Of a stretch of 43,570 nt of DNA, positions 25,955 through 33,413 are shown in pieces (the stretch's first letter is position 1; every line of letters starts with the position of its first letter). The notes beneath the pieces were generated by a model that was not told where the DNA came from, searched no databases, and worked only from the letters and a program-made list of their open reading frames with translations. This stretch comes from Bacteroidales bacterium (lineage in GTDB: Bacteria > Bacteroidota > Bacteroidia > Bacteroidales > FEN-979): the NCBI GenBank assembly GCA_017882335.1, contig JADGPR010000020.1, forward strand, positions 1-43,570. The letters run 5' to 3'. Made by a program: the position numbers and the translations under genes.

Positions 25955-25989
25955 TTATCAATTATCAATTGTCAATTATCCATTTATCA
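25954..25989 (-). repeat. Heptamer array, right of the four-helix-bundle gene (inverted)
   Basis: Plus strand ATTATCA, ATTATCA, ATTGTCA, ATTATCC, ATTTATCA; reverse complement of the AATTGAT/AATTGAC vocabulary. It starts on the last base of the four-helix-bundle stop codon and ends two bases before the GTG start of the next gene. Confidence 0.88.
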
Positions 25990-25991
25990 AC

Positions 25992-26300
25992 GTGTTTAAA
26001 AAGATTCTACGGATATTATTTAACAAATACACTATCACGATGCTCCTGTTCGTTATATGGATGGTATTCTTCGACAGCAGCAGCGTTTTGAACCGTTTGA
26101 AATACCGGGAAAAGCTGAACAGTCTGAAGCAGGAGAAACATTTTTTCCTGGAAGAGATAAAAAAGGATTCCATACTTTCACAAAAATTGCTTTTAGATAC
26201 TTCCGAAATTGAAAAATTTGCCCGGGAAAATTACCTGATGAAAAAAGAGAAAGAAGATGTGTTCCTCGTGATCGATACTACTGCGGATCGACATCAATGA
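25992..26300 (+). CDS. Septum formation initiator family protein (DivIC/FtsB-like)
   Basis: 102 residues: a short cytosolic basic start, one membrane segment at about 15-30 (TITMLLFVIWMVFFDS), then a charged coiled coil at about 34-70 (LNRLKYREKLNSLKQEKHFFLEEIKKD), and a C-terminal FARENYLMKKEKEDVFLV that matches the FtsB/DivIC signature. These proteins bridge FtsL and FtsQ in the divisome. The start is GTG at 25992; no ATG precedes the membrane segment. Its last 23 bases overlap the 3' end of priA on the other strand. Confidence 0.85.
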   Translation: MFKKILRILFNKYTITMLLFVIWMVFFDSSSVLNRLKYREKLNSLKQEKHFFLEEIKKDSILSQKLLLDTSEIEKFARENYLMKKEKEDVFLVIDTTADRHQ

Positions 26301-28776
26301 CCAGCCTGAGCGGGCTGAATTCCTTAAGTTTACTGAATTCCTCCATCTCCTCCATAAGCTTCTTTTTCATTTCTGTCTGAGAGGCTGAACGTTCGATCTT
26401 TACCATGATCTGTTTCAGGTAGTAATTCATGATGCGGGAAACGAGGGGATATTCCGGTCCAAGTACCCGGTTCCCGAAAAGCTTTCGTAACCGCTTGGCC
26501 AGTTCATCGGAAGCCTTATTCAAAACAGCCGGATCTTTGTGTTTGACCTTCACCAGGACCAGGCGGTAAAATGGTGGATACTTAAACTTCCTCCGGTCAA
26601 CCAGTTGCTGTTCATACATCGCCTTGTAATCATGGTTTACCACATCCAGGATCACCGGATGTTTCGGGTTGTAGGTCTGGATGATCACCTGGCCCCTTTT
26701 GTTTTTGCGGCCCGACCGGCCACTGACCTGCGCCATCAGCTGGAAGCTTCGTTCGGCCGAACGGAAATCGGGAAAGCCAAGCATGTTATCGGCATCCAGG
26801 ATGCTGACCGTACTCACATTTTCGAAGTCAAGCCCTTTGGTAACCATCTGTGTTCCGACCAGAATATCTATATTTCTTTCTTCAAGGTCATTGATAATCT
26901 TTTGATGCGAATGCCTTGTGCGTGTGGTATCAAGGTCCATTCTCGTGATCCTTGCTTTGGGGAAGAGAAGCCCCAGTTCCTCTTCAACTTTTTCGGTCCC
27001 GAAACCTTTCATCTTTAAGGAGATCCCTTTGCATTCCGGGCATTTTTCCGGGATGAAGGTCGTGTATCCGCAATAATGGCAGCGTAACTGGTGATTTTGT
27101 TTGTGATATACCAGCGTCACATCGCAATTGCGGCAGGTCGGCATCCAGCCACATGTCTCGCATTCAAGCCGGAGGGAAAAACCCCTGCGATTCTGGAAAA
27201 TGATCGCCTGTTCGCCTTTTCCCAAGGCATCTTCCAGCTGTTTGACCAGGACGGAGGTGAAATGCGACTTCATCTTTTTCCACCGGATCTCTTCCTTCAG
27301 GTTCACCACGCTGATCTCCGGCATCTCCATGCTCCGGTAGCGTTCGGTCATTTCAACCAGGGCATATTTCCCTTCCTGGCAGTTGTAATAACTTTCCAGT
27401 GAAGGTGTTGCCGAGCCGAGAATGGCTTTTGCATTGTGAAGATGTGCCAGGTACAAAGCCACATCCCTTCCGTTATACCGTGGAGAAGGTTCATATTGCT
27501 TGAAAGAAGAATCGTGTTCTTCATCCACGATGACCAGGCCTAGGTCTGAAAATGGAAGAAAAACTGCAGACCGGGCACCCAATATTATATCATAGGAGGA
27601 TCCTCCGGCATTTCCGGTTTTTCCGCGGATCAGCACTTTATTCCATATCTCCACACGTTCATTTTCATTGAAGCGGGAATGGTAAACGCCTACCCTTTCC
27701 CCGAAATATTTCTTCAGGCGGTTGATGGTTTGGGTGGTCAATGCGATTTCAGGCAAGAGGTATAATACCTGCTGTCCTTTATCGAGTGCTTCCTGGATGA
27801 ATTTTATGTACAGTTCTGTTTTCCCGCTCGAGGTCACCCCATGCAGTAAAACCACATCCTTCTCCACAAATGCCTGCCGGATCCCATCATAAGCATTTTG
27901 CTGAAAATCCATCAGCTCAATGGAACTGACATCAGTAACGGCTCCTCCCTCTTTCATCCTGCTCACTACCTTTTCATACTGTTCCAAAACACCCTTTGCC
28001 ACGAGTCCTTCCAGTGCAGAGGGAGTGGCTTTGACGCTTTTCAGCAACCCGGTGCGGTTCACTTCTCGGGATTCACCGGAATCCTGTCTTGACAGGACCA
28101 GGAACGACATCAGTAATTCTAATTGTTTCCTGGCTTTTTTCTCAAGCTGCTCAAAGAGATCTTTGAATTTTTCTTCATTGGCGGTATATTCTTCCGTAAG
28201 CCGGATAAATGTTTCTTTCCTGGGCCGGTACCTTTCCGGGAGTTCTTCTTCCATCAGAATGATCCCTTTTTCCAACATGGTTTTGATGACGGGAATCACC
28301 TTCATTTGCCCGATAATTTTTGACACTTCGGAAATCTCGATGGCTGGCCGGTTATGCAATGCTTCAAGGAGGAGCCTTTCTTTTTCATTCAGTTCTTCCT
28401 TCCGAGGATTAAAATCCGGGTTCAGGACGACTTTTGATTCACTGGCCAGTTTAAAGGCTGAAGGCAGAGCAGCATTCATGACCTCCCCGGGATGGCAGAG
28501 GTAATAGGCTGCGATCCAGTTCCAGAATTTTAATTGCAAAGGAAAGATGATGGGAACTTCATCCAACACCGAAAGAATCTCTTTTGCCTCGTGGCTATCG
28601 GGTTTGCGATCGTGGATCTCGACGACGAGTGCCGTATAGATCTTTCTTCTCCCGAATTGTACTACAATCCTGCCACCCTCCACAGCTTTCCCTGCCAGTC
28701 CATCGGGGATAGAATATGTATAAGTGCTGACCGGTAAGGGAAGCAGCACATCGGCAAACCGGGATTTCTTTTCCAA
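26278..28776 (-). CDS. priA: Primosomal protein N' (replication restart helicase)
   Basis: Superfamily 2 helicase that recognises stalled forks and reloads the replisome. 832 residues. Visible: N-terminal 3'-DNA-binding region with VLLPLPVSTYTYSIPDGL, Walker A GVTSSGKTELY, DEEH box LVIVDEEHDSSFKQYEPSPRYNGRDVA, LGSATPSLESY, the zinc region CETCGWMPTCRNCDVTLVYH and CHYCGYTTFIPEKCPECKG with eight cysteines, and QVSGRSGR. The C-terminus overlaps the divIC-like gene tail-to-tail by 23 bases, leaving no room for a terminator between them. pfkA lies 20 bases upstream. Confidence 0.96.
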   Translation of the reverse strand: MEKKSRFADVLLPLPVSTYTYSIPDGLAGKAVEGGRIVVQFGRRKIYTALVVEIHDRKPDSHEAKEILSVLDEVPIIFPLQLKFWNWIAAYYLCHPGEVMNAALPSAFKLASESKVVLNPDFNPRKEELNEKERLLLEALHNRPAIEISEVSKIIGQMKVIPVIKTMLEKGIILMEEELPERYRPRKETFIRLTEEYTANEEKFKDLFEQLEKKARKQLELLMSFLVLSRQDSGESREVNRTGLLKSVKATPSALEGLVAKGVLEQYEKVVSRMKEGGAVTDVSSIELMDFQQNAYDGIRQAFVEKDVVLLHGVTSSGKTELYIKFIQEALDKGQQVLYLLPEIALTTQTINRLKKYFGERVGVYHSRFNENERVEIWNKVLIRGKTGNAGGSSYDIILGARSAVFLPFSDLGLVIVDEEHDSSFKQYEPSPRYNGRDVALYLAHLHNAKAILGSATPSLESYYNCQEGKYALVEMTERYRSMEMPEISVVNLKEEIRWKKMKSHFTSVLVKQLEDALGKGEQAIIFQNRRGFSLRLECETCGWMPTCRNCDVTLVYHKQNHQLRCHYCGYTTFIPEKCPECKGISLKMKGFGTEKVEEELGLLFPKARITRMDLDTTRTRHSHQKIINDLEERNIDILVGTQMVTKGLDFENVSTVSILDADNMLGFPDFRSAERSFQLMAQVSGRSGRKNKRGQVIIQTYNPKHPVILDVVNHDYKAMYEQQLVDRRKFKYPPFYRLVLVKVKHKDPAVLNKASDELAKRLRKLFGNRVLGPEYPLVSRIMNYYLKQIMVKIERSASQTEMKKKLMEEMEEFSKLKEFSPLRLVIDVDPQ

Positions 28777-28796
28777 GGCAACAAGTGTAACACTAT

Positions 28797-29777
28797 TTAT
28801 AAAGCCAGGATGCGTGACATTTCGAGCATCTGGTGATTAACGTCTTTATGGTGCTTGATGGCCTTCTCAAAAGGTGTAAACGTGACTTTATTATCGATGA
28901 TCCCTACCATAACGCCCCGTTGTCCTTCCAATAGGGCATTAACGGCTTCATACCCTAGTGTGCTGGCAAGCACGCGATCGTATGCAGTTGGAGAGCCTCC
29001 ACGCTGAATATGACCAAGAATGGTGACACGGGTATCCATTTCCGGCAGCCTTTCCTTCACTTGTTTTGCAATTGCATAGGCTCCGCCGCAATCATCCCCT
29101 TCGGCCACGATCACGAGGCCGGAGGTCTTGTTCCTTCGCCAGTCATGCCTCAGGAGGCGCGTAAAATTGTCAATATAGGTGGTGGTTTCCGGCACCAGGA
29201 TGAACTCGGCCCCAACGGCGATTCCGCTTCTGAGTGCGATAAATCCGGCATCACGGCCCATCACTTCGATAAAAAACAAACGATCGTGGGAGTTCGCTGT
29301 ATCCCTGATCTTATCACAGGCTTCCACAACCGTATTGATGGCGGTGTCGTACCCGATGGTAGCATCGGTCCCATATAGGTCATTATCAATCGTTCCGGGT
29401 AAACCGATGATGGGAAAGTCATTTTCTTCATCAAAGATGCCGGCGCCGGTAAAGGTGCCGTTTCCCCCGATGGCAATCAGACCATCAATTTCAAAATTCT
29501 TAAGGTTGGTATAAGCTTGATCCCGGCCTTCCCGTTCCATGAACCGCTTGCTGCGTGCGGTTTTCAGCATGGTTCCTCCCCGTTGTATGATATTGGACAC
29601 CGAGTGGCTGTACATCTGTTCAAACTGGCCGTCGATCATGCCCTCATATCCGCGGCAGATCCCGAAGACCTCAACATTGTGAAATATGGCTGTGCGTACC
29701 ACAGCCCGGATTGCTGCATTCATCCCCGAAGAATCACCTCCGGAAGTCAGAATACCAATTCTATTGATTCTTGGCAT
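28797..29777 (-). CDS. pfkA: ATP-dependent 6-phosphofructokinase
   Basis: Phosphorylates fructose 6-phosphate in glycolysis. 326 residues. Seen: GILTSGGDSSGMNAAIR (8-24), the catalytic PGTIDNDLYGTD with Asp131 and Asp133, EVMGRDAGFIAL, and GHIQRGGSPTAYDR. The ATP-site segment is GGNGTFTGA (104-112). E. coli has GGDGS, with Asp binding the Mg-ATP; here it is Asn106, while the following Gly107 that marks ATP rather than pyrophosphate use is kept. priA follows in the same direction after 20 bases. With tpiA and lpdA the window holds several central-carbon genes but they are not clustered. Confidence 0.95.
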   Translation of the reverse strand: MPRINRIGILTSGGDSSGMNAAIRAVVRTAIFHNVEVFGICRGYEGMIDGQFEQMYSHSVSNIIQRGGTMLKTARSKRFMEREGRDQAYTNLKNFEIDGLIAIGGNGTFTGAGIFDEENDFPIIGLPGTIDNDLYGTDATIGYDTAINTVVEACDKIRDTANSHDRLFFIEVMGRDAGFIALRSGIAVGAEFILVPETTTYIDNFTRLLRHDWRRNKTSGLVIVAEGDDCGGAYAIAKQVKERLPEMDTRVTILGHIQRGGSPTAYDRVLASTLGYEAVNALLEGQRGVMVGIIDNKVTFTPFEKAIKHHKDVNHQMLEMSRILAL

Positions 29778-29822
29778 GTTTCGTTTGTTTTGTACTCCAA
29801 AATTACCAAAAATCGCAAGGTA

Positions 29823-29890
29823 AGTTTATAAAGTTTGTAAAGTTTGTAAAGTTTGTAAAGTTATAAAGTTCGTAAAGGTTATAAAGTTAT
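29823..29890 (+). repeat. Nonamer array GTTTGTAAA
   Basis: Seven or more units: GTTTATAAA, then GTTTGTAAA three times, GTTATAAA, GTTCGTAAA, GGTTATAAA, GTTAT. The reverse-complement vocabulary occurs at 42523-42560. Confidence 0.88.
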
Positions 29891-29958
29891 ATGGTCGATG
29901 GGGTTGGTGAACGTATGCATATTGTTTAGACAGAAATTTCTCAGAAATAAACACTAAC

Positions 29959-29989
29959 TTGCTTCATTAAAAACCTTTGCGTTACTTTG
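29959..29989 (+). promoter_or_regulatory. Candidate promoter for the SDR gene at 30136
   Basis: TTG at 29959-29961 and TTACTTTG at 29982-29989 with a 20-base spacer; one mismatch to TAnnTTTG. Confidence 0.42.
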
Positions 29990-30007
29990 TGACATCCTTG
30001 ATGCGCC

Positions 30008-30023
30008 CCTGCCTACCGGCAGG
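30008..30023. repeat. Palindrome CCTGCC-TACC-GGCAGG
   Basis: Six-base-pair GC stem with a TACC loop in an otherwise AT-rich leader. I recall similar palindromes as dispersed elements in Bacteroidota, but only one copy is in this window. In the leader it would form a stable RNA hairpin. Confidence 0.6.
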
Positions 30024-30052
30024 CCGGTTTGTAATAAAATAAATGAAGGATT

Positions 30053-30139
30053 ATGAAGTTATTTCATCTGAAAAAAATGCAGAAGGCCGGAAAAAAATCC
30101 CCGGTCAAAATATTCATCAATAAACTCAATTCATCATGA
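30053..30139 (+). CDS. Possible 28-residue leader ORF overlapping the SDR start
   Basis: ATG at 30053 opens a 28-codon frame, basic and lysine-rich (MKLFHLKKMQKAGKKSPVK...), whose TGA overlaps the ATG of the SDR gene as ATGA. Lies downstream of the candidate promoter and the GC hairpin. It could be a translated leader coupled to the dehydrogenase, or chance; there is no homology I can recognise. Confidence 0.25.
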   Translation: MKLFHLKKMQKAGKKSPVKIFINKLNSS

Positions 30140-30894
30140 AAACCAAAATTGCAGTTGTAACAGGAGGAAGCAGGGGACTGGGCAAAGACATGGCACTGTC
30201 ACTGGCCATAAAAGGAATCGATGTTGTGCTGACTTATCTCACAAAAAAAGACGAAGCAGAAAAAGTTGCCGCAGAAATACAAAAGATGGGACAAAAGTCG
30301 GTTGCAATGCACCTTGATGTTTCAGATATCGGCTCCTTCGACAGCTTTATCGGAAAATTATCATCTTCCCTGAAAGAGCATTGGAATACCGGTACGTTCG
30401 ATTACCTGGTCAACAACGCTGGCATTGGAGCTACAATACCCATTGGCCAAGTAACCGAAGAAGATTTTGACCATCTACTGAATATCCATTTCAAAGGAGT
30501 CTATTTTCTCACGCAGAAATCGATTCCCTTACTCAATGACGGGGGCGGAATTGTAAATATTTCTTCCGGCACCACCCGTTTCTCATTTCCCGGTTATTCA
30601 GTTTATGCATGTATGAAAGGAGCCATAGAGGTTTTTACCCGGTACCTGGCAAAGGAACTGGGGGTGAGAAAGATCAGGGCGAATGTGGTTGCACCCGGCG
30701 CGATTGAAACCGATTTCAATAACGCAGGTTTGCGAAATAGCCCTCAACGAAAGGCCTATATCGCAAGCCAGACCCCTTTGGGCCGTGTAGGACAGGCTGA
30801 CGATATCGGAAGCGTGGTCGCCTTTCTCTGCTCTGATGATTCGAAATGGATAAATGGCGAAAGAATAGAGGTGTCGGGAGGAATAAATTTATAA
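30136..30894 (+). CDS. SDR family oxidoreductase
   Basis: 252-residue classical short-chain dehydrogenase. Visible: TGGSRGLG (9-16), NNAG (93-96), catalytic Ser in NISSGT (143-144), YACMK with Tyr157 and Lys161, and the C-terminal WINGERIEVSGGINL that resembles gluconate dehydrogenase/FabG-like members. Substrate unknown. It is not closely similar to the SDR at 3442: the catalytic loop and C-terminus differ. Flanked by repeats on both sides and read alone, with its own candidate promoter. Confidence 0.85.
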   Translation: MKTKIAVVTGGSRGLGKDMALSLAIKGIDVVLTYLTKKDEAEKVAAEIQKMGQKSVAMHLDVSDIGSFDSFIGKLSSSLKEHWNTGTFDYLVNNAGIGATIPIGQVTEEDFDHLLNIHFKGVYFLTQKSIPLLNDGGGIVNISSGTTRFSFPGYSVYACMKGAIEVFTRYLAKELGVRKIRANVVAPGAIETDFNNAGLRNSPQRKAYIASQTPLGRVGQADDIGSVVAFLCSDDSKWINGERIEVSGGINL

Positions 30895-30905
30895 ACCTGG
30901 GAAAA

Positions 30906-30940
30906 TGAAGAATGAAAAATGAAAAATGAAAAATGACTAA
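30906..30940 (+). repeat. Heptamer array TGAAAAA x5
   Basis: TGAAGAA, TGAAAAA, TGAAAAA, TGAAAAA, TGACTAA in exact 7-base register, starting 11 bases after the SDR stop. Confidence 0.82.
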
Positions 30941-30983
30941 AACATAAAATTTATTCTGAAAGAAAATTATTTTCATTATCTTT

Positions 30984-31012
30984 TTGTTATCTCGAATTAT
31001 ATATTACCTTTG
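30984..31012 (+). promoter_or_regulatory. Promoter of the cold-shock gene
   Basis: TTG at 30984-30986 and a perfect TACCTTTG at 31005-31012 with an 18-base spacer, then a 28-base AT-rich leader to the ATG at 31041. Best promoter match in the window. Confidence 0.72.
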
Positions 31013-31040
31013 GTTCGCTAATTTTAAATTTATAATTGTT

Positions 31041-31235
31041 ATGTCAACAGGTAAAGTAAAGTTTTTCAACGAGAGAAAAGGATTCGGTTTTATCGTAGAC
31101 GATGAAACACAAGAAGACATTTTCGTACATGTCAGTGGTTTAGTTGACCGCGTGAGGGAAAACGACCAGGTTTCTTTTGATATCACGGAAGACAAAAGAG
31201 GAAAGAAAGCGATCAATGTTAAGAAAGAGGCATAA
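31041..31235 (+). CDS. Cold-shock domain protein (CspA family)
   Basis: 64-residue RNA/ssDNA-binding OB-fold protein and RNA chaperone. MSTGKVKFFNERKGFGFI opens the domain; RNP1 is KGFGFIV (13-19) and RNP2 DIFVHV (26-31). The acidic insertion DDETQED between them is typical for Bacteroidota. The longer frame from 30984 is read through the promoter and was rejected. It is a single-gene unit bounded by its own promoter and a strong intrinsic terminator. Which cold-shock paralogue this is, and whether it is cold-induced, is not visible. Confidence 0.95.
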   Translation: MSTGKVKFFNERKGFGFIVDDETQEDIFVHVSGLVDRVRENDQVSFDITEDKRGKKAINVKKEA

Positions 31236-31257
31236 TCTTTATTACACATTGTGATGC

Positions 31258-31294
31258 AAAAAAGAAGCTATCCGCAGGGACGGCTTCTTTTTTT
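31258..31294 (+). terminator. Intrinsic terminator after the cold-shock gene
   Basis: AAAAAAGAAGC (31258-31268) pairs with GCTTCTTTTTT (31283-31293), with a small inner TCC/GGA stem in the loop, and ends in seven T. It lies 22 bases after the stop. Confidence 0.88.
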
Positions 31295-31295
31295 G

Positions 31296-31483
31296 TCTCA
31301 GCCAAAAGAGTGTTTCTGGTCTCTTTTTACAATGGCTCGATGTGAAGTTTTATCTGGGAATCCAGATACATATTTATGGATGAGGACGGTATCAATAAGA
31401 TCGTACATAGAGACAGAAGTAGCAAAAATCAAATTTTCACAACAGGTTCTTTTTGCAGTAGAATAGGATAAAGCTCTTCCGTC
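31296..31483. other. Spacer between cold-shock terminator and dnaN 3' end
   Basis: About 190 bases with no gene I can support. A 71-codon plus-strand frame crosses the terminator and has no family features. No array with 7-9-base units was seen here. Confidence 0.6.
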
Positions 31484-32608
31484 CTATTTATTGAGCATGA
31501 CCGGCATGACCAGCATGAGGATGTCCTCATTTTTGTTCTCCTGGTTCACGGGAAGAAGGATACCGGCTCTGTTGGGTGCCGACATTTCCAGGCGGATCTC
31601 CTCGGTATCAATGTTATTCAGCATCTCGATCAGGAATTTTGAGTTGAAGCCAATCTCCAAGTCATCACCTTCATAATCGCAGGTAAGACGGTCCTTCGAT
31701 TCCTTTGAAAAATCAAGATCTTCAGAGGAAAGAACAAGTTCTTTTCCAGAAAGTTTAAATCGTACCTGGTGAGTCGACTGGTTGGCAAAGATGGCCACCC
31801 GGCGGATGGTTGTGAGCAGTGCATTCCGGTCGATCGTCAGTTTATTGGGATTTTCAGTTGGGATGACGGCATCGTAGTTGGGGTACTTTCCATCGATGAG
31901 GCGGCAAACCAGGTGGATGTTCTGGAAGGAAAAGAACGCATTGGTGCGGTTGTATTCTATGTTGACAGGCATATCCTGGCCGGAAATAATATTCTTGAGG
32001 AGGTTGAGTGGTTTCTTCGGAAGGATAAAGGATGCCGACTCATTTGATTTTGCATCGGTCCTCTTATATTTCACAAGTTTATGGGCATCGGTGGCCACAA
32101 ACGTGATATCTTCCGGGGATAATTCACAGAAAACACCCGATAATACCAGCCTGAGTTCATCATTACCCGTCGCAAAGAGGGTTTTATTGATGGCCTGGGA
32201 AAGCAGAGAAGAGGTGAGTTCAATGGAGGTAGTGCTTTCAAGGCTCGGAACCCGTGGGTATTCATCGCTCTTATGGCCGGCCAGCTTGTACTTTCCATCA
32301 CCTGCTGAGATTTCGATCCCCTGGTTATCTTCATTGATCGTAAATGAAACCGGAATATCGGCAAAGGTTTTAAGGGTGTCGACCAGGATCTTGGCCGGGA
32401 TGGCAATACTCCCGTTCTGAAGGGTTTTATCCGGTTTCAGTATGACACTCATGGTGGTTTCCAGGTCTGAAGAAGTGATCGTAAGTGCATCATCCTTCAG
32501 ATCAAAGAGAAAATCATCAAGAATGGGCAATGTATTACTGGTATTGATCACACCGATAATGGATTGCAGATTTTTTAGTAAGAGGGAACTGGAAACGATG
32601 AATTTCAT
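31484..32608 (-). CDS. dnaN: DNA polymerase III sliding clamp (beta subunit)
   Basis: Ring-shaped processivity factor of replication. 374 residues, full length. The start MKFIVSSSLLLKNLQSIIGVINTSNTLPILDDFLFDL, the middle LRLVLSGVFCELSPEDITFVATDAHKLVKY and the C-terminal EDILMLVMPVMLNK are characteristic: the last residues form the peptide-binding pocket region VMPV. It is not beside dnaA here. The start at 32608 is preceded by a candidate promoter; plsY lies 120 bases upstream in the same direction. Confidence 0.96.
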   Translation of the reverse strand: MKFIVSSSLLLKNLQSIIGVINTSNTLPILDDFLFDLKDDALTITSSDLETTMSVILKPDKTLQNGSIAIPAKILVDTLKTFADIPVSFTINEDNQGIEISAGDGKYKLAGHKSDEYPRVPSLESTTSIELTSSLLSQAINKTLFATGNDELRLVLSGVFCELSPEDITFVATDAHKLVKYKRTDAKSNESASFILPKKPLNLLKNIISGQDMPVNIEYNRTNAFFSFQNIHLVCRLIDGKYPNYDAVIPTENPNKLTIDRNALLTTIRRVAIFANQSTHQVRFKLSGKELVLSSEDLDFSKESKDRLTCDYEGDDLEIGFNSKFLIEMLNNIDTEEIRLEMSAPNRAGILLPVNQENKNEDILMLVMPVMLNK

Positions 32609-32676
32609 AACAGTGTCATTTTTCGTTTTACAAATAAATTATTACGACCACAGTAGTCAACAATCAAAAATTTTGT

Positions 32677-32706
32677 CAAATATACAAAAATTAAATTCTA
32701 TTTCAA
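32677..32706 (-). promoter_or_regulatory. Candidate dnaN promoter
   Basis: Minus strand TTG (32706-32704), 19 bases, then TATATTTG (32684-32677), a perfect -7 match. The leader to the dnaN ATG is about 60 bases. Confidence 0.62.
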
Positions 32707-32728
32707 ACAATGAATCTCCTTGCGAAAC

Positions 32729-33376
32729 TTATGCTCCCTCCTCCTTTTTTTTCCTCCGGAAATCAAATTTGTTTTCCTCTCCCCTGCTCAGCCGTTTGAT
32801 ATTTTTTATGTGTGTAAGGGGGATGAAGACTGCAACTACGATCGCAAGAATGATAAGCCCAGGGTGTTCCTGTCTTGTAATAATAATGACGATAAAAGGG
32901 AAGGATATTCCGCAAAGTATGGAAGCTAAGGAGACATACCTCGTCACAGCCAGTACAGTAATAAAAAGTGCCAGTACGATGAGCAATGCAAGCGGGTATA
33001 GCGCGATGGCTGCCCCGGCCAGGGTACCTACGCCTTTTCCCCCTTTAAAACCGGCAAAGACAGGAAAAACATGACCGAGAACAGCAGCAAATGCCATGCA
33101 TATCCTGACGTATGTGATAAAATCCTCACTCAATCCCGTGTGCGGAAACAGGAAGATCACCTGGACGGCTGCCCAACCTTTGAAAACATCAAACACCATG
33201 ACCGGGATTCCGGCTTTGTAACCCAGTACACGGATCACATTGGTGGCGCCGGCGTTCCCGCTTCCATGCTGCCTTACATCGATCCCATAAAACAGTTTGC
33301 CCACCCAAACTGCGCTGGGAATGGAACCCATTAAATAAGCCAGAAGGATTTCAAATGCGAGGTAGATATGGTTCAT
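32729..33376 (-). CDS. plsY: Glycerol-3-phosphate acyltransferase PlsY
   Basis: Inner-membrane enzyme that transfers the acyl group of acyl-phosphate to glycerol 3-phosphate, the first step of phospholipid synthesis. 215 residues with five to six membrane segments. Family motifs: GSIPSAVWVGKLFYGIDVRQ, then HGSGNAGATNVIRVLG (motif 1), and GFKGGKGVGTLAGA (motif 2), the glycine-rich acyl-phosphate region. The tail is polar and basic (FDFRRKKKEEG). It complements cdsA and psd in the same pathway although they are 17 kb apart. The ATG lies directly against an ATTACGA array, so no ribosome binding site is evident. Confidence 0.94.
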   Translation of the reverse strand: MNHIYLAFEILLAYLMGSIPSAVWVGKLFYGIDVRQHGSGNAGATNVIRVLGYKAGIPVMVFDVFKGWAAVQVIFLFPHTGLSEDFITYVRICMAFAAVLGHVFPVFAGFKGGKGVGTLAGAAIALYPLALLIVLALFITVLAVTRYVSLASILCGISFPFIVIIITRQEHPGLIILAIVVAVFIPLTHIKNIKRLSRGEENKFDFRRKKKEEGA

Positions 33377-33379
33377 ATA

Positions 33380-33412
33380 ATTACGAATTACGGATTACGA
33401 ATTACGAATTAT
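33380..33412 (+). repeat. Heptamer array ATTACGA x4, filling the spacer
   Basis: ATTACGA, ATTACGG, ATTACGA, ATTACGA plus ATTAT. It occupies essentially all of the 37 bases between the stop of the 1499-residue gene (33414) and the plsY ATG (33376). Confidence 0.88.
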
Positions 33413-33413
33413 G

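Larger units (their letters stand above)
29778..30135. other. 358-base divergent spacer between pfkA and an SDR gene
   Basis: Contains a nonamer repeat array (29823-29890), a candidate promoter for the plus-strand gene (29959-29989), a short palindrome (30008-30023) and a possible 28-codon ORF (30053-30139). Nothing else recognised. Confidence 0.7.

Noticed and set aside
27920-28504. 194-codon plus-strand ORF
   Set aside because: Antisense to priA, rich in Ser/Phe as expected from complementing real codons.
31251-31466. 71-codon plus-strand ORF after the cold-shock gene
   Set aside because: It is read through the intrinsic terminator and shows no recognisable family traits.
32442-33074. 210-codon plus-strand ORF
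   Set aside because: Antisense to the dnaN start, its promoter and plsY; composition is not protein-like.
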